64,000 nucleotides of DNA from Pseudomonadota bacterium (GCA_029778535.1 JAKOQB010000005.1:62001-126000), one strand, 5' to 3'; numbered from the stretch's first letter, positions 8,741 to 19,001 are shown. Notes: generated by a model not told the origin, from the letters alone. Numbers and translations are program-made.

Positions 8741-9226
8741 ATGCCGACCATCCACGACTTCACCGCCAAGACCATCGACGGCAAGACCCGCGCGCTCGCG
8801 GACTACCGCGGCAAGGTGCTGCTGGTGGTCAACGTCGCAAGCCACTGCGGCTTCACGCCTCAGTACCAGGGGCTCGAGGCGCTGTACGAGAAGTACCGCG
8901 CGCAGGGACTGGTGGTGCTGGGCTTCCCGTGCAACCAGTTCGGCGCGCAGGAGCCCGGGTCCGAACCCGAAATCGCGGCGTTCTGCGAAAGGAACTACGG
9001 CGTCACGTTTCCGCTGTTCGCCAAGATCGACGTCAACGGTGCCGGCGCGCATCCGCTGTACAGGTACCTGACCAGTTCCGCGCCCGGACTGCTGGGCAGC
9101 GAGTCGATCAAGTGGAACTTCACCAAGTTCCTGGTCGACCGCAAGGGCAACGTCGTGAAGCGCTATGCGCCGAACGCCGCGCCGGCGGATCTGGCGCAGG
9201 ACATCGAGAAGGCCCTTGCCGCCTGA
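8741..9226 (+). CDS. Thiol peroxidase of the glutathione peroxidase family (BtuE-like)
   Basis: A 161-residue enzyme that reduces peroxides. The peroxidatic residue is C36 in NVASHCGFTPQY. The tetrad partners are Q70 in FPCNQFGAQEPG and W125-N126 in WNFTKF. C82 sits where thioredoxin-dependent members carry the resolving cysteine, so thioredoxin rather than glutathione is the likely reductant. No signal peptide is present, so it is cytoplasmic. The ATG is 10 bases after the pilU stop, so it may be co-transcribed with pilTU, though no functional link is evident. Confidence 0.92.
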   Translation: MPTIHDFTAKTIDGKTRALADYRGKVLLVVNVASHCGFTPQYQGLEALYEKYRAQGLVVLGFPCNQFGAQEPGSEPEIAAFCERNYGVTFPLFAKIDVNGAGAHPLYRYLTSSAPGLLGSESIKWNFTKFLVDRKGNVVKRYAPNAAPADLAQDIEKALAA

Positions 9227-10408
9227 CTAACTCGCCGCGCGCGGCCGGTAGCTGCCCTCGACCAGCTCGAAGCGGAAGAAGCGGCACTCGATGGGCCCGT
9301 TGAACAGCACCGTCTTGCGCGTCTCCTGCAGGCGCATCTGACGCGGCAGCGCGCGGTCGGAAGTCAGGAACCACGCCTCCCACCCGGCGAACGACTGCTT
9401 CAACCGATCGCCCACGTTGGCCATCAGCTTCGGCACCGGCGCGGAGCGCGGCGCGCTCTGCTCGCCGTACGGGGGATTGCTGACGATCATGCCGTGCGCG
9501 CCGATGGGCTCTGCGGTGCGCGCATCGCGCGCGGCGAGCGTCAGCCGGCCGTCGGCGAGCCAGCGCTCGAGCCCGGCGAGCTCGGCGTTGTTCACCGCCT
9601 GCGCGACCACGCGCGTGGAGATATCGCTGCCGGCGATGCGCGCGGCGGCACGATCGTCGAGCCGCGCACGCGCCTCGTCGCGCAGCACCTGCCATGCGCT
9701 GCGGTCGAAGCCGTGCAGCTTCTCGAACGCGAACGCGCGCGCCAGCCCCGGCGCGCGCTTCGATGCGATTTGCGCCGCCTCGATCACGATCGTGCCGCTG
9801 CCGCAGAACGGATCGAGCAGCGGCCGCTCCGGCGTCCAGCCCGCCAGCCGCAGCAGGCCGGCCGCGAGGTTCTCCTTCAGCGGCGCCTCGCCCTTGTCGG
9901 CGCGCCAGCCGCGCTTGAACAGCGGCTCGCCCGACAGGTCCAGATACAGCGTGGCGTCGCTTGCGTCGAGGTGCGCGAACACGCGCACGTCCGGGCGCGC
10001 GCGGTCGATCGACGGGCGCGCGCCGGTCTTCGCGCGCAGCCGGTCGACGATCGCGTCCTTGATCCGCAGCGTCGCGAATTCCAGGCTGCGCAGCGGCGAG
10101 CGCGTCGCCGTCACGTCGACGCGCAGCGCGTGGCGCGCGTCGAAGTGGGCTTCCCACGCGACCGCGTGCGCGGCGGTGTACAGGTCGTCCTCGCTCGCGT
10201 AGCCGTGGCGGCGCACTTCCCACAGCACGCGGCTGGCGATGCGCGAATGCAAGTTGGCCGCGTACGCGGTGGCGAGCGCGCCCGCGAAGGCGACGCCGCC
10301 CGGCTCGGACTTCACCTGCTGCGCGCCGAGCGCGCGCACCTCGTCGGCGAGCAACGCCTCGAGCCCGCGCGGGCAGATGGCGAAGAAGCGGCCGGTCGAT
10401 GCGCCCAC
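9227..10408 (-). CDS. THUMP-domain 23S rRNA guanine-N2 methyltransferase (RlmL N-terminal-half type)
   Basis: A 393-residue SAM-dependent RNA methyltransferase. The N-terminal ferredoxin-like and THUMP region (about 5-165) binds RNA. The Rossmann methylase has DPFCGSGT at 199-206 for SAM and catalytic NPPYGE at 311-316. The order matches the N-terminal half of E. coli RlmL, which makes m2G2445 in 23S rRNA; the RlmK half is absent, as in many betaproteobacteria. The same site is therefore the likely target. It ends an operon read leftwards, with its stop codon abutting the convergent peroxidase gene. Confidence 0.88.
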   Translation of the reverse strand: MGASTGRFFAICPRGLEALLADEVRALGAQQVKSEPGGVAFAGALATAYAANLHSRIASRVLWEVRRHGYASEDDLYTAAHAVAWEAHFDARHALRVDVTATRSPLRSLEFATLRIKDAIVDRLRAKTGARPSIDRARPDVRVFAHLDASDATLYLDLSGEPLFKRGWRADKGEAPLKENLAAGLLRLAGWTPERPLLDPFCGSGTIVIEAAQIASKRAPGLARAFAFEKLHGFDRSAWQVLRDEARARLDDRAAARIAGSDISTRVVAQAVNNAELAGLERWLADGRLTLAARDARTAEPIGAHGMIVSNPPYGEQSAPRSAPVPKLMANVGDRLKQSFAGWEAWFLTSDRALPRQMRLQETRKTVLFNGPIECRFFRFELVEGSYRPRAAS

Positions 10409-10417
10409 GGCCGGCCC

Positions 10418-11860
10418 TCAGCGCCTGCCCAGCAACACGTAGCGGTCGTTGGCGGCGATCTCCTTCGTCTCGCCGCGCAACTGCGCGTTGATGTCGCGGC
10501 GATCGATCAGGATGAACACTTCGCCTGGCCGTTCGAGCGCGGCGAGCGCCTGTTCCATCGTCGCGCGCTGATAGGTCGCGCGCGTGTAGAACTTGGTCGA
10601 GTGCGGCGGCGTTCCGATCACCAGCAGCGGCGCGCCGGGCTCCTTCTCGACGCGCGCCTTCGCCTCGATCAGCGCGCGAGTCGAGCGCTCGTTCCACGTG
10701 CGCGGGATCACGAACAGGAACGCGATCAGAAACGCAGCGACCGCGACGATGCCGGTCGCCGGCACCGCCCAGCGCACCGCGCCCCCGGCATGGTGCTCGA
10801 GCCGCCGCGTGCAGCCGCGCGCGATCGCGAGCGCCAGGGCCGGCATCGCCGGCAGCACGTAGGCCCACACGATGTTGCGCGCGAGCGTGAAGAAGATCGG
10901 CGTGGCTAGCGCCCACGCGAGCAGGTAGCGGTCGAAGGGCGTCCAGCGCGGCAGCGCGGCGCGCGCGCGCACGCGCGTCCACGCCAGCCACCCGAGCACC
11001 GGCAGCCACGTGAGCACGCTGGCCGCGTAGAAGTACCAGATCGTGCCGATCGGCTCGATGTGCGCGTTGCCGTAGCGGTCGCCGCTCCAGCCCGGCTCGA
11101 GAAAGCGCCTGATGTGCTCGCCGACGATGAAGTAGTCGAGAAAACCAGGCGTCCTGATCTCCGCCGCCACGTACCACGGCGCCGCGATCGCCAGCATCAG
11201 CAGCACGCCACCGGTCCACGGCAGCCGCGTCCACAGGCGTTTCAGGTTGGCGCCGCGATCCGGCTCGATCAGCCAGAACAGGCCGATGCTCGCCGCGACC
11301 AGCACCACGCCGACCGGGCCCTTGGCGAGCAGCGCCAGTCCCAGCGCGGCGAACAACGCATAGCCCGCCGGCCGCGAGTGCTCGTTCCACGCGAACCAGA
11401 ACGCGACCATCGCCGCCGTCGTCGTCGTCGCCAGCGCCATGTCGGTCATCACCGCGCCGGCGGCGAGAAACGCCATCGGCATCGTCGCGAACGCGAGCAG
11501 CGCGATCCACGCCTCGAGCGTCGAGTGCGCTGGCTCCGCGCGGCGCGCCAGCCGCCACATGAGCGCCAGCGTGGCGAACGCGAACAGCACCGAGGACAAA
11601 CGCGCGGCGAACTCGTTGACGCCGAGCAGCTTGATCATGGCGGCCTGGGCCCAGAACGACAGCGGCGGCTTGGCCCAGAACGGCACGCCCGGGTCGTTGT
11701 GCGGCGTGATCCAGTCGCCGGTGGTTGCCATCAGGCGCGCGACCTCGGCGTAGCGCGCCTCGGTCGTGTCGCCGAGCGGATACAGCCCGAGCGACGCGAT
11801 GCGGATCGCCGCGAGCGCAAGCAGCAGGCCGACCAGCACGCGGGTCGTCAGCAGTCTCAT
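10418..11860 (-). CDS. ArnT-like membrane glycosyltransferase (GT39/GT83 superfamily)
   Basis: A 480-residue polytopic inner-membrane protein with about 11 hydrophobic segments and a soluble periplasmic C-terminal domain. D31 and E34 in the first loop (GDTTEARYAEV) are the metal or catalytic acidic pair of ArnT and protein mannosyltransferase enzymes, which use polyprenyl-phosphate-linked sugars in the periplasm. Later VPFWAKPPLSFWAQA and LLAKGPVG are family-typical. Modification of lipid A or another envelope glycan is likely, but no arn genes are near, so the sugar and acceptor are unknown. It lies 10 bases downstream of proA on the same strand. Confidence 0.85.
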   Translation of the reverse strand: MRLLTTRVLVGLLLALAAIRIASLGLYPLGDTTEARYAEVARLMATTGDWITPHNDPGVPFWAKPPLSFWAQAAMIKLLGVNEFAARLSSVLFAFATLALMWRLARRAEPAHSTLEAWIALLAFATMPMAFLAAGAVMTDMALATTTTAAMVAFWFAWNEHSRPAGYALFAALGLALLAKGPVGVVLVAASIGLFWLIEPDRGANLKRLWTRLPWTGGVLLMLAIAAPWYVAAEIRTPGFLDYFIVGEHIRRFLEPGWSGDRYGNAHIEPIGTIWYFYAASVLTWLPVLGWLAWTRVRARAALPRWTPFDRYLLAWALATPIFFTLARNIVWAYVLPAMPALALAIARGCTRRLEHHAGGAVRWAVPATGIVAVAAFLIAFLFVIPRTWNERSTRALIEAKARVEKEPGAPLLVIGTPPHSTKFYTRATYQRATMEQALAALERPGEVFILIDRRDINAQLRGETKEIAANDRYVLLGRR

Positions 11861-11870
11861 TGCGGAGGGG

Positions 11871-13163
11871 TCAGGTACGGACTTCGCCGTGCCCGAAGAC
11901 GACGAACTTCTGCGAGGTCAGCCCTTCGAGGCCGACCGGTCCGCGCGCATGCAGCTTGTCGTTGGAGATGCCGATCTCGGCGCCAAGGCCGTACTCGAAG
12001 CCGTCGGCAAAGCGGGTCGACGCGTTGATCATCACCGACGCCGAATCGACTTCGCGCAGGAAGCGCATCGCCGCGACATGATCGTCGGTCACGATCGCGT
12101 CGGTGTGGTGGCTCGAATAGGTGTTGATGTGGTCGATCGCCGCGTCCAGATCAGCGACGATACGGATCGACAGGATCGGCGCCAGGTACTCGGTGTGCCA
12201 GTCCTCCTCGGTCGCGGCGACGCACGCGATGCCGGCGGCCTGCAGCACCGCACAGGTGCGCTCGCAACCGCGCAGTTCGACGCTCTTGCCGGCGTACACG
12301 CGCGCGAGCGGCGGCAGCACGCTCGGCGCGATGCCGCCGGCGATGAGCAGCGTCTCCATCGTGTTGCAGGTGCCGTAGCGCTGCGTCTTGGCGTTGTCGG
12401 CGATGCGGATCGCCTGCTCGAGGTTGGCCGCGTCGTCGATGTAAACGTGACAGACGCCGTCGAGGTGCTTGATCATTGGCACCTTGCTTTCTCGCATCAG
12501 CCGCTCGATCAGCGAACGTCCGCCGCGCGGCACGACGATGTCGACGTACTCGGGCATCGTCACCAGCAGCCCCACCGCGGCGCGGTCGGCGGTCGCGACG
12601 AGCTGCACGCCGTCTTCCGGCAACCCGCTGGCGCGCAGCGCGTCCGCGATCATCGAGGCGAGCAGCCGGTTGCACTCGATGGCCTCCGAACCGCCGCGCA
12701 GGATCGTCGCGTTGCCGCTCTTGATGCACAGTCCCGCCGCGTCGATCGTCACGTTGGGCCGGCTCTCGTAGATGATGCCGATCACGCCGAGCGGCACGCG
12801 CATGCGGCCGACCTGGATTCCCGACGGCATCGGCCGGATGTCGCTGATGGTGCCGATCGGATCCGGCATCGCTGCGATCTGCTCCAGCCCCGCCGCCATC
12901 TGATCGATATGGACGTCGCTGAGCTGCAGCCGGTCGAGCAGCGCCGACTCCAGCCCCGCGGCGCGCGCGTGCTCGACGTCGCGCGCATTCGCAGCCCGCA
13001 CGTCGGCGTGGCGCGCGCGGATCGCAGCGGCCAGGTTCGCCAGCGCGGCGTTGCGGGTCGCGGTCGACGCCTTCGCCATCGCGACGGATGCGCGGCGCGC
13101 GCGTTGGCCGACGTCCTTCATGTAGGTCGTCAGGTCCGTGCGCAATTCCTGGGGCGCGTTCAT
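11871..13163 (-). CDS. proA: Gamma-glutamyl phosphate reductase ProA
   Basis: A 430-residue NADPH-dependent enzyme that converts gamma-glutamyl phosphate to glutamate semialdehyde in proline synthesis. The catalytic cysteine is C266 in [20 protein letters not shown] at 211-219 and [13 protein letters not shown] at 231-243 form the family signature. The start [15 protein letters not shown] overlaps the holA stop by four bases (ATGA), excluding longer versions that would run into holA. The partner proB is not in this window. Confidence 0.95.
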   Translation of the reverse strand: MNAPQELRTDLTTYMKDVGQRARRASVAMAKASTATRNAALANLAAAIRARHADVRAANARDVEHARAAGLESALLDRLQLSDVHIDQMAAGLEQIAAMPDPIGTISDIRPMPSGIQVGRMRVPLGVIGIIYESRPNVTIDAAGLCIKSGNATILRGGSEAIECNRLLASMIADALRASGLPEDGVQLVATADRAAVGLLVTMPEYVDIVVPRGGRSLIERLMRESKVPMIKHLDGVCHVYIDDAANLEQAIRIADNAKTQRYGTCNTMETLLIAGGIAPSVLPPLARVYAGKSVELRGCERTCAVLQAAGIACVAATEEDWHTEYLAPILSIRIVADLDAAIDHINTYSSHHTDAIVTDDHVAAMRFLREVDSASVMINASTRFADGFEYGLGAEIGISNDKLHARGPVGLEGLTSQKFVVFGHGEVRT

Positions 13164-14194
13164 CTTCCGGTCGTCAGCGCGAGCGCGATGTCGCTCAATT
13201 CTAGCCACGGGTCGGAGTCGCGCCGCGCGGCCCGCAGCCCCTTCACCAGACGGTCGACATCGGCGCAGCGCGCGAGCAGCGCGGCGAGCTTCGCCCCGGT
13301 CAGCCGCGCCAGCGCCTGCGGCAGCAGCTTCTCGCGCGGGCCCCAGATGCGCAGTTCGCGCGCCAGCGTGGCCGCCGGCCGGCCGGCGTCGGCGGCCGAC
13401 TTCGCCTTCAGCAGCGTGCGGATCTCCTCGCTCACCGCCCACAGCACCAGCGGCAGCGCCTCGCCCTCGGCGCGCAGGCCCTCGAGCATGCGCACCGCGC
13501 GCGTCGCGTCCCCGGCGTACAGCGCGACGGGCAGCGCGAACACGTCGTAGCGCGCGACGTTCAGCACCGACTCGGTAAGCTGTTCGAGCGTGATCTCGCC
13601 GGGCGGAAACAGCAGCGCGAGCTTGGCGATTTCCTGGTGCGCGGCGAGCAGATTGCCTTCGACGCGGTCGGCGAGGAACTCGAGCGCCGCGCGAGCCGCG
13701 CGCTGCTGCTGCCGCGCCAGCCGCTGGCCGATCCAGGCCGGCAGCTCCGCGCGTTCGACCTTCGGGATGTCGATCCACACGCCCGCGTGTTCGAGCGCGG
13801 CGGCCCACGCGGATTCGCGCGTGGCGCGGTCGAGCCGCGGCAGCGAAATGAGCGTCAGGGTCTCTGCGGCGGCGTTGTGCGCGTGTTCGCGCAGCGCTTC
13901 GGCGCCGGCCTTGCCCGGTTTGCCGGACGGCAGCCGCACCTCGACGAGCTTCTTGTCCGCGAACAGCGACAATCCAGACGTGGCGCCGACCAGCAGCGAC
14001 CAGTCGAAGCGCCCGTCGGCGTGCAGCACCTCGCGCTCGGCGAAGCCGGCGCCGCGCGCCGCCGCGCGGATCGCGTCCTGCGCCTCGATCGAAAGCAGCG
14101 CTTCGTCGCCGGCGATCGTGTAGATGCGCGCCAGCTTGTCCGCGTGCGCGGCGCGCTCCAGGTGGCCGATGAGCGCCTCGGGCTTCAGGATCAT
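13160..14194 (-). CDS. holA: DNA polymerase III subunit delta HolA
   Basis: A 344-residue clamp-loader subunit that opens the beta sliding clamp. The N-terminus [15 protein letters not shown] is followed by [19 protein letters not shown], the typical nucleotide-fold start of delta; the motif [18 protein letters not shown] near the middle is the strongest family marker. The degenerate ATPase core, without a Walker A lysine, fits delta. The start overlaps the lptE stop by four bases, and the end overlaps proA. The order leuS-lptE-holA is widely conserved in proteobacteria and supports the call. Confidence 0.93.
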   Translation of the reverse strand: MILKPEALIGHLERAAHADKLARIYTIAGDEALLSIEAQDAIRAAARGAGFAEREVLHADGRFDWSLLVGATSGLSLFADKKLVEVRLPSGKPGKAGAEALREHAHNAAAETLTLISLPRLDRATRESAWAAALEHAGVWIDIPKVERAELPAWIGQRLARQQQRAARAALEFLADRVEGNLLAAHQEIAKLALLFPPGEITLEQLTESVLNVARYDVFALPVALYAGDATRAVRMLEGLRAEGEALPLVLWAVSEEIRTLLKAKSAADAGRPAATLARELRIWGPREKLLPQALARLTGAKLAALLARCADVDRLVKGLRAARRDSDPWLELSDIALALTTGR

Positions 14195-14712
14195 CCGCGC
14201 GCGCCCTTGACCGCGGCCAGCCGGCGCAGGATCTGCTGCACCAGATCGGACTGCATGTCGCGGTAGAGCAGGGCGGTCTCCGCCTCGAACGCCAGCGCCT
14301 GCGCGTCGTCGAACGCCACATCGCGCTGCACGACCACCTGCGTCGGGCCGAGATAGTCGGCGCCATTGCCGTCGTGCAGCCGGAAGGTGAGCCGCTGGCG
14401 CAGCGTGAATTCGCGCGCGCGCCCCTGCGCGTTCACCGACAGCACCTCGCGGTCGCGGCCTTCGGCGAGCACCTCGAACACCGCCTGCGCGTCCTTCGCG
14501 TTGTCGACGACCTTCGTGCGTGTGCCGGCGCGGATGTTGCGCGCCAGTTCCGTGCCGAGCGGCGAGTTGGGGCCGAAGCCGAGGTAGATCGTGTCGAACG
14601 GCAGCGTCTGCGCGCCGCGCAGCTTGAAGCCACAGGAAGACACCGCAAGGGAAGAAAGCAGGACCAACCACAGAGACACAGAGAACACGGAGAAATGCAA
14701 AGGCCCTTTCAT
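14191..14712 (-). CDS. lptE: LPS-assembly lipoprotein LptE with a repeat-derived signal peptide
   Basis: An outer-membrane lipoprotein of about 173 residues that plugs the LptD barrel and helps insert lipopolysaccharide. The lipobox AVSSC places the lipidated cysteine at C27, followed by [12 protein letters not shown], the standard LptE beginning. The ATG of MKGPLHF lies in the loop of an inverted repeat whose arms are 14667-14683 and 14726-14742; codons 10-16 are inside one arm. AAGGA directly abuts the ATG, an unusually short spacing, so an alternative GTG at 14751 is possible. The 52-base gap to leuS is almost wholly repeat. Lower confidence concerns only the exact start. Confidence 0.9.
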   Translation of the reverse strand: MKGPLHFSVFSVSLWLVLLSSLAVSSCGFKLRGAQTLPFDTIYLGFGPNSPLGTELARNIRAGTRTKVVDNAKDAQAVFEVLAEGRDREVLSVNAQGRAREFTLRQRLTFRLHDGNGADYLGPTQVVVQRDVAFDDAQALAFEAETALLYRDMQSDLVQQILRRLAAVKGARG

Positions 14713-14742
14713 TCCTTCTTTGTGCCTCTGTGCCTCTGTGGT
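14667..14742. repeat. Inverted repeat with CACAGAG-type arms covering the lptE start
   Basis: Left arm ACCACAGAGACACAGAG (14667-14683) and right arm CTCTGTGCCTCTGTGGT (14726-14742) are complementary at 16 of 17 positions, with a 42-base loop that contains the lptE start codon. Base composition (A-rich arms) is unlike the surrounding high-GC genes. The CACAGAGACACAGAG motif resembles mobile palindromic repeats seen scattered through many bacterial genomes, from memory rather than a search. Confidence 0.9.
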
Positions 14743-14764
14743 GAAACGCACTTGGCCGTCACTG

Positions 14765-17413
14765 CTAGACGACGACGTTGACGAGCTTGTTCGGCACGAC
14801 GACCACGCGCTTGACCGGATTGCCGCCGACGAACTTCTGCACGTTGGCGTCGGCCATCGCCGCGCGCTCGATCGCCGCCTTGTCGGCCTGCGCGGGAACG
14901 CGGATCGATCCGCGCAGCTTGCCGTTGACCTGCACCACGAGCTCGATCTCGTCCTGCGCGAGCGCGTCCCCGGCCACCGCCGGCAGCGGCGCGTCAAGCA
15001 GATCGCCGTGCGCCTTGGCGAAGCCCAGTTCGGTCCACAGCGCGTGCGTGATGTGCGGCGCGATCGGGTACAGCGTGCGCAGCAGGATGCTGACACCCTC
15101 GCGTGCCAGCGCGCGGCTTGCGGCGTCGCTGCCCAACCCGGCGTCGTCGAGCGCGTTGAGCATCTTCATCGCGGCCGACACCACGGTGTTGTACTGCATG
15201 CGCTGGTAATCGAACAGCGCCTGCTTCAGCGCCAGATGCAGCTCGCGCCGCACGTCCTTCAGCGCCGGCGGCAAGGCCACGCCATCCAGCGTGCCGGCGC
15301 CGCTGATCGCATCGCGCTGCGCGTAGCAGAACGTCCACAGCCGCCGCAGAAAGCGGTACACGCCTTCGGCGCCGGAGTCGGACCACGCGGCGCTCATGTC
15401 GGGCGGGCCGGCGAACATCACGAACGCGCGCGCGGTGTCGGCGCCGAACCTGGCGATGATGTCGCGCGGCTCGACCACGTTGTTCTTGCTCTTCGACATC
15501 TTCTCGATGCCGCCGAGCATCACCGGCTTGCCGTCCTCTTTCGCGATCGCTCCGGTCGGGCGGCCGCGGTCGTCGTAGCTGACCTCGACCTCGTTCGGAT
15601 AGAACCAGCGCGTGCGGCCCGATTCGTCCTCGCGGAAGTAGCAGTCGTTCAGCAGCATGCCCTGCGTGAACAGGCGCTTGAACGGCTCGTCGAACCTGAC
15701 CAGCCCGAGGTCGCGCATCACCTTGGTCCAGAAGCGCGCGTACAGCAGGTGCAGCACCGCGTGTTCGATGCCGCCGATGTACTGGTCCATCGGCATCCAG
15801 TAATCGTTGCGCGCGTCGACCATCGTCGCCGCGTCAGGCGAGCAGTAGCGCATGTAGTACCACGACGAGTCGACGAACGTGTCCATCGTGTCGGTCTCGC
15901 GCCGCGCCGGCTTGCCGCACTTCGGGCACGTGCATTTCAGGAAGCGCTCGTCCTTGCTCAGCGGATTGCCGCTGCCGTCGGGAACGAGATCCTCCGGCAG
16001 CAGCACCGGCAGATCCTTCTCCGGCACCGGCACGGAGCCACAGGCGTCGCAGTGGATGATCGGGATCGGCGTGCCCCAGTAGCGCTGGCGCGAGATGCCC
16101 CAGTCGCGCAGCCGGTACTGAATCTGCTTGTCGCCGAACCCTTTGGCCTTGAGATCCGCCGCGATCGCGTCGGTCGCGGCCGCGTAGCCGAGCCCGTCGT
16201 ACTTGCCCGAGTTCACGCACACGCCGATCGACTTGTCCGCGTACCACTCTTGCCAACGGTCCGTGGTGAAGGCGTCGTCTGCCGACTGCCGACTGCCGAC
16301 TGCCGACTTCCTGTCGATGACCTGGCGAATCGGCAGCCCGTACTTCTGCGCGAACGCGAAGTCGCGCTCGTCGTGCGCGGGCACACCCATCACCGCGCCC
16401 TCGCCATAAGTCATCAGCACATAGTTGCCGACCCACACCGGCACGCGCTCGCCGGTCAGCGGATGGGTGACCGAGAAGCCGGTCGCCATGCCCTTCTTCT
16501 CCATCGTCGCGAGGTCGGCCTCGGCCACGCTGCCGCGCTTGCACTCGTCGATGAACGCGGCGAGCTGCGCATTGTCGCGGGCGAGCCGCGCGGCGAGGGG
16601 ATGCTCGGCGGCGATCGCCATGAACGTGACGCCCATGATCGTGTCGGCGCGCGTGGTAAACACGCGCAGCAGCTTCCGTTCGCCGTCGATCTCGTACGGG
16701 AAGCCGAAGTTCACGCCGGCGCTCTTGCCGATCCAGTTCTCCTGCATCGCGCGCACCTGCGGCGGCCAGCCATCGAGCTTGTTCTGCACGCAGTCGAGCA
16801 GTTCATCGGCGTATTGCGTGATCGCGAGGTAGTAGCCGGGAATCTCGCGCTTCTCGACGACCGCGCCCGAGCGCCAGCCGCGGCCGTCGATCACCTGTTC
16901 GTTGGCGAGCACCGTGTTGTCGACCGGGTCCCAGTTGACGATCTGGGTCTTGCGGTACGCGATGCCCTTTTCGAGCATCTTCAGGAACAGCCACTGGTTC
17001 CACTTGTAGTACGACGGATCGCAGGTCGCGATCTCGCGCGACCAGTCGAACGCGAGCCCGAGCGGCTGCATCTGCGACTTCATGTCGGCGATGTTGTCGC
17101 GCGTCCATCTGGCGGGCGCGATCCTCTTTTCGATCGCCGCGTTTTCCGCCGGCAGCCCGAACGCGTCCCAGCCCATCGGCGTCATCACGTTGTAGCCGCT
17201 GGACCGCATGTAGCGGTACATCACGTCATTCAGCGTGTAGTTGCGCACGTGACCCATGTGCAGCTTGCCGCTCGGATACGGCAGCATCGAGCACACGTAG
17301 AACTTGCCTTTGGGAAAGCGCGGGTCGTTCTCGACCGCGCGGTACGCGTGCGTCGCGCGCCAGTGCGCCTGCGCGTCGGCTTCGACCTGCTGCGGGCTGT
17401 ATTTCTCTTGCAT
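14765..17413 (-). CDS. leuS: Leucyl-tRNA synthetase LeuS
   Basis: An 882-residue class-I aminoacyl-tRNA synthetase that charges tRNA-Leu. The HIGH-type motif HMGH is at 52-55 and KMSKS at about 638-642; the CP1 editing domain, which hydrolyses mischarged tRNA, lies roughly at 225-420. Residues about 369-378 of that domain are encoded by a 4 x 7-base tandem repeat (16280-16307), giving the sequence [19 protein letters not shown] box at 17441-17446 upstream on this strand could be its -10 element, although a good -35 is lacking. lptE and holA follow. Confidence 0.97.
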   Translation of the reverse strand: MQEKYSPQQVEADAQAHWRATHAYRAVENDPRFPKGKFYVCSMLPYPSGKLHMGHVRNYTLNDVMYRYMRSSGYNVMTPMGWDAFGLPAENAAIEKRIAPARWTRDNIADMKSQMQPLGLAFDWSREIATCDPSYYKWNQWLFLKMLEKGIAYRKTQIVNWDPVDNTVLANEQVIDGRGWRSGAVVEKREIPGYYLAITQYADELLDCVQNKLDGWPPQVRAMQENWIGKSAGVNFGFPYEIDGERKLLRVFTTRADTIMGVTFMAIAAEHPLAARLARDNAQLAAFIDECKRGSVAEADLATMEKKGMATGFSVTHPLTGERVPVWVGNYVLMTYGEGAVMGVPAHDERDFAFAQKYGLPIRQVIDRKSAVGSRQSADDAFTTDRWQEWYADKSIGVCVNSGKYDGLGYAAATDAIAADLKAKGFGDKQIQYRLRDWGISRQRYWGTPIPIIHCDACGSVPVPEKDLPVLLPEDLVPDGSGNPLSKDERFLKCTCPKCGKPARRETDTMDTFVDSSWYYMRYCSPDAATMVDARNDYWMPMDQYIGGIEHAVLHLLYARFWTKVMRDLGLVRFDEPFKRLFTQGMLLNDCYFREDESGRTRWFYPNEVEVSYDDRGRPTGAIAKEDGKPVMLGGIEKMSKSKNNVVEPRDIIARFGADTARAFVMFAGPPDMSAAWSDSGAEGVYRFLRRLWTFCYAQRDAISGAGTLDGVALPPALKDVRRELHLALKQALFDYQRMQYNTVVSAAMKMLNALDDAGLGSDAASRALAREGVSILLRTLYPIAPHITHALWTELGFAKAHGDLLDAPLPAVAGDALAQDEIELVVQVNGKLRGSIRVPAQADKAAIERAAMADANVQKFVGGNPVKRVVVVPNKLVNVVV
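16280..16307. repeat. Heptamer array (4 x TGCCGAC) inside the leuS coding region
   Basis: Four perfect tandem copies of TGCCGAC occupy 16280-16307. Read on the leuS strand they encode a repeating SAVGSRQ pattern within the CP1 editing domain. Twenty-eight bases is not a multiple of three, so the flanking bases must restore frame, which they do: leuS is intact on both sides. Confidence 0.9.
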
Positions 17414-17452
17414 CTCTCGACTCGGACTGTGCCGAGCGAGAGTATATCGGCG

Positions 17453-18832
17453 CTACCCCATGAACCCGAGGTCGCGCGCGGAGAAGTTGGCGATGTTCGG
17501 CACCACCGTCGCCAGATTCGTGTCCGACACGCCGAACCATTTCGCCAGCGTGGCCGCATACTGGTCGACCGAACTCGACGGCAGCAGCCGGCCGGAGCCG
17601 ACGTCTTCCGCCGTGCCGAGCGCGATGCTGGGGAACGAGCCGTAGATCGTGCCGCCCTTGACCGCGCCGCCGAGCACGAAGTGATGCGAGCCCCAGCCGT
17701 GGTCGGAGCCGTCGCCGTTGCTGGTCAGCGTGCGGCCGAAGTCCGACGCGGTGAACGTCGTGACCAGGTTCGCCACGCCGAGCTCGACCGTGGCGTTGTA
17801 GAACGCCTCGAGCGCGGCGGCGAGCGTGGTGTGCAGTCCGGGCTGGTCGCGCAACTGGAAGTCGTGGGTGTCGAAGCCGCCCAGGCTGACGAAGAATACC
17901 TGGCGCTTCGCGCCCAGCGCCTGCCGCGCGCTGATCGTGCGCGCGACCATCTTCAACTGGTCGGCGAGCGAGTTGCCGGCCGGGAACGCGGTGGTGAGCG
18001 CAGGCGCGGAGGCCAGCGCGTTCGTCAGCGCGGTATTGGCCGCGATCGAACGCGCGGTCACGCGGTCGTATTCATCCTCGAACATGCCGGGGCGCGCGGC
18101 GGTGATCAGCTGCTGCAGCACCTGGGTCGCGCTCGCAGAGCCGAACAGCGTGCCGCTCAATCCGCTGATCGCGACGGGGCCGTTGCTGCCGACCTGGTAC
18201 TGCAGCACCGTGCGGCCGGACAGATAGACGGCCGCGCCGGCGACCGACACCGCGGAGAAGGTCTGGTTGGCGTTGCCCGACGCGATCAGATCGGCGATCC
18301 GACCGCCCCAGCCGCTGGTCGCGCCTTCGGCGCCCGACGACTGCCACACCGACTGCTGGTCGTTGTGCGAGAAGAGCTTCGGCGGCAGCGGCACCGACGC
18401 GCTCTGGTACTGCGCCTTGGTCGTCGGAACGATCAGCGGCCCGACGTTGGCGACAACGGCGAGCTTGCCGCTGCCGTACAGCGTCGCCAGCGGCGCCAGT
18501 TCGTTCGGAACCGCGAAGCTGCGGCCGCCCTGCGCGGCGACCGCGCCGAGCGACGTGAGTTGCGCCGACGTGAGCGCGATGGTCGGCCGCGCCGCCGTGT
18601 ACGCGTTGAACTCCGACGGGTCGAACGGCACGACCGTGTTGGTTTGGTCGTTGCCGCCGAACAGGAATACGCATACGAGCGCGCGATAGTCCTCCGCGGT
18701 CTGCGCCGCGGCGGCGCCGATGCCCGCGAGGTTGAGCGCGAGCGGCGTGGCACTGCCGAGCACCGACAGCGCGGAGGCGGTCTGCATGAACTGCCGGCGG
18801 CTGCTGTCGATCGGATGCGATTTGCGGGTCAT
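17453..18832 (-). CDS. DUF1501 family secreted protein (Tat signal)
   Basis: A 459-residue protein with a twin-arginine signal SRRQFMQTAS at 11-20 and a hydrophobic stretch to about residue 44, so it is exported folded, probably with a bound cofactor or metal. The body has VCVFLFGGNDQTNTVVP, SLGGFDTHDFQ and FTASDFGRTL, the DUF1501 hallmarks; the family is distantly related to sulfatases and phosphatases. The start at MTRKSHPIDSSRRQF is the nearest ATG before the Tat motif. It lies downstream of a DUF1800 gene, its constant partner. The function is unknown. Confidence 0.9.
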   Translation of the reverse strand: MTRKSHPIDSSRRQFMQTASALSVLGSATPLALNLAGIGAAAAQTAEDYRALVCVFLFGGNDQTNTVVPFDPSEFNAYTAARPTIALTSAQLTSLGAVAAQGGRSFAVPNELAPLATLYGSGKLAVVANVGPLIVPTTKAQYQSASVPLPPKLFSHNDQQSVWQSSGAEGATSGWGGRIADLIASGNANQTFSAVSVAGAAVYLSGRTVLQYQVGSNGPVAISGLSGTLFGSASATQVLQQLITAARPGMFEDEYDRVTARSIAANTALTNALASAPALTTAFPAGNSLADQLKMVARTISARQALGAKRQVFFVSLGGFDTHDFQLRDQPGLHTTLAAALEAFYNATVELGVANLVTTFTASDFGRTLTSNGDGSDHGWGSHHFVLGGAVKGGTIYGSFPSIALGTAEDVGSGRLLPSSSVDQYAATLAKWFGVSDTNLATVVPNIANFSARDLGFMG

Positions 18833-18901
18833 GGCGGTCCTCATTCCTGGTCTTTCAGAGATTCCTGCGATTCGCGGTCGCGATGGCAGCGCCTGCCGGC
18901 C

Positions 18902-18975
18902 CTCGTCTCCTCGGCGCAGGCCGGGGCCCAAGTTCCGACGCCGCAAATTGGGTCCCGGCCTGCGCCGGGACGACG
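18902..18975. repeat. Dispersed palindromic repeat, family R1, copy B
   Basis: In the DUF1800-DUF1501 gap, ends of the form CTCGTC and GGGACGACGG enclose two GC hairpins with GGCGCAGGCCGGGGCCC and GGTCCCGGCCTGCGCCGGG. The centre TTCCGACGCCG matches copy C at 25461 (TTTCGACGCCG), so B and C form one subfamily. It may separate expression of the two genes. Confidence 0.75.
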
Positions 18976-19001
18976 GTGCCGCGTCATTGAACGACCGCGC
19001 G

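Noticed and set aside
9120-11558. Long minus-strand open frame (about 812 codons) across the rRNA methyltransferase and glycosyltransferase
   Set aside because: It is a second frame of those genes with Arg-rich sequence and no family motif.
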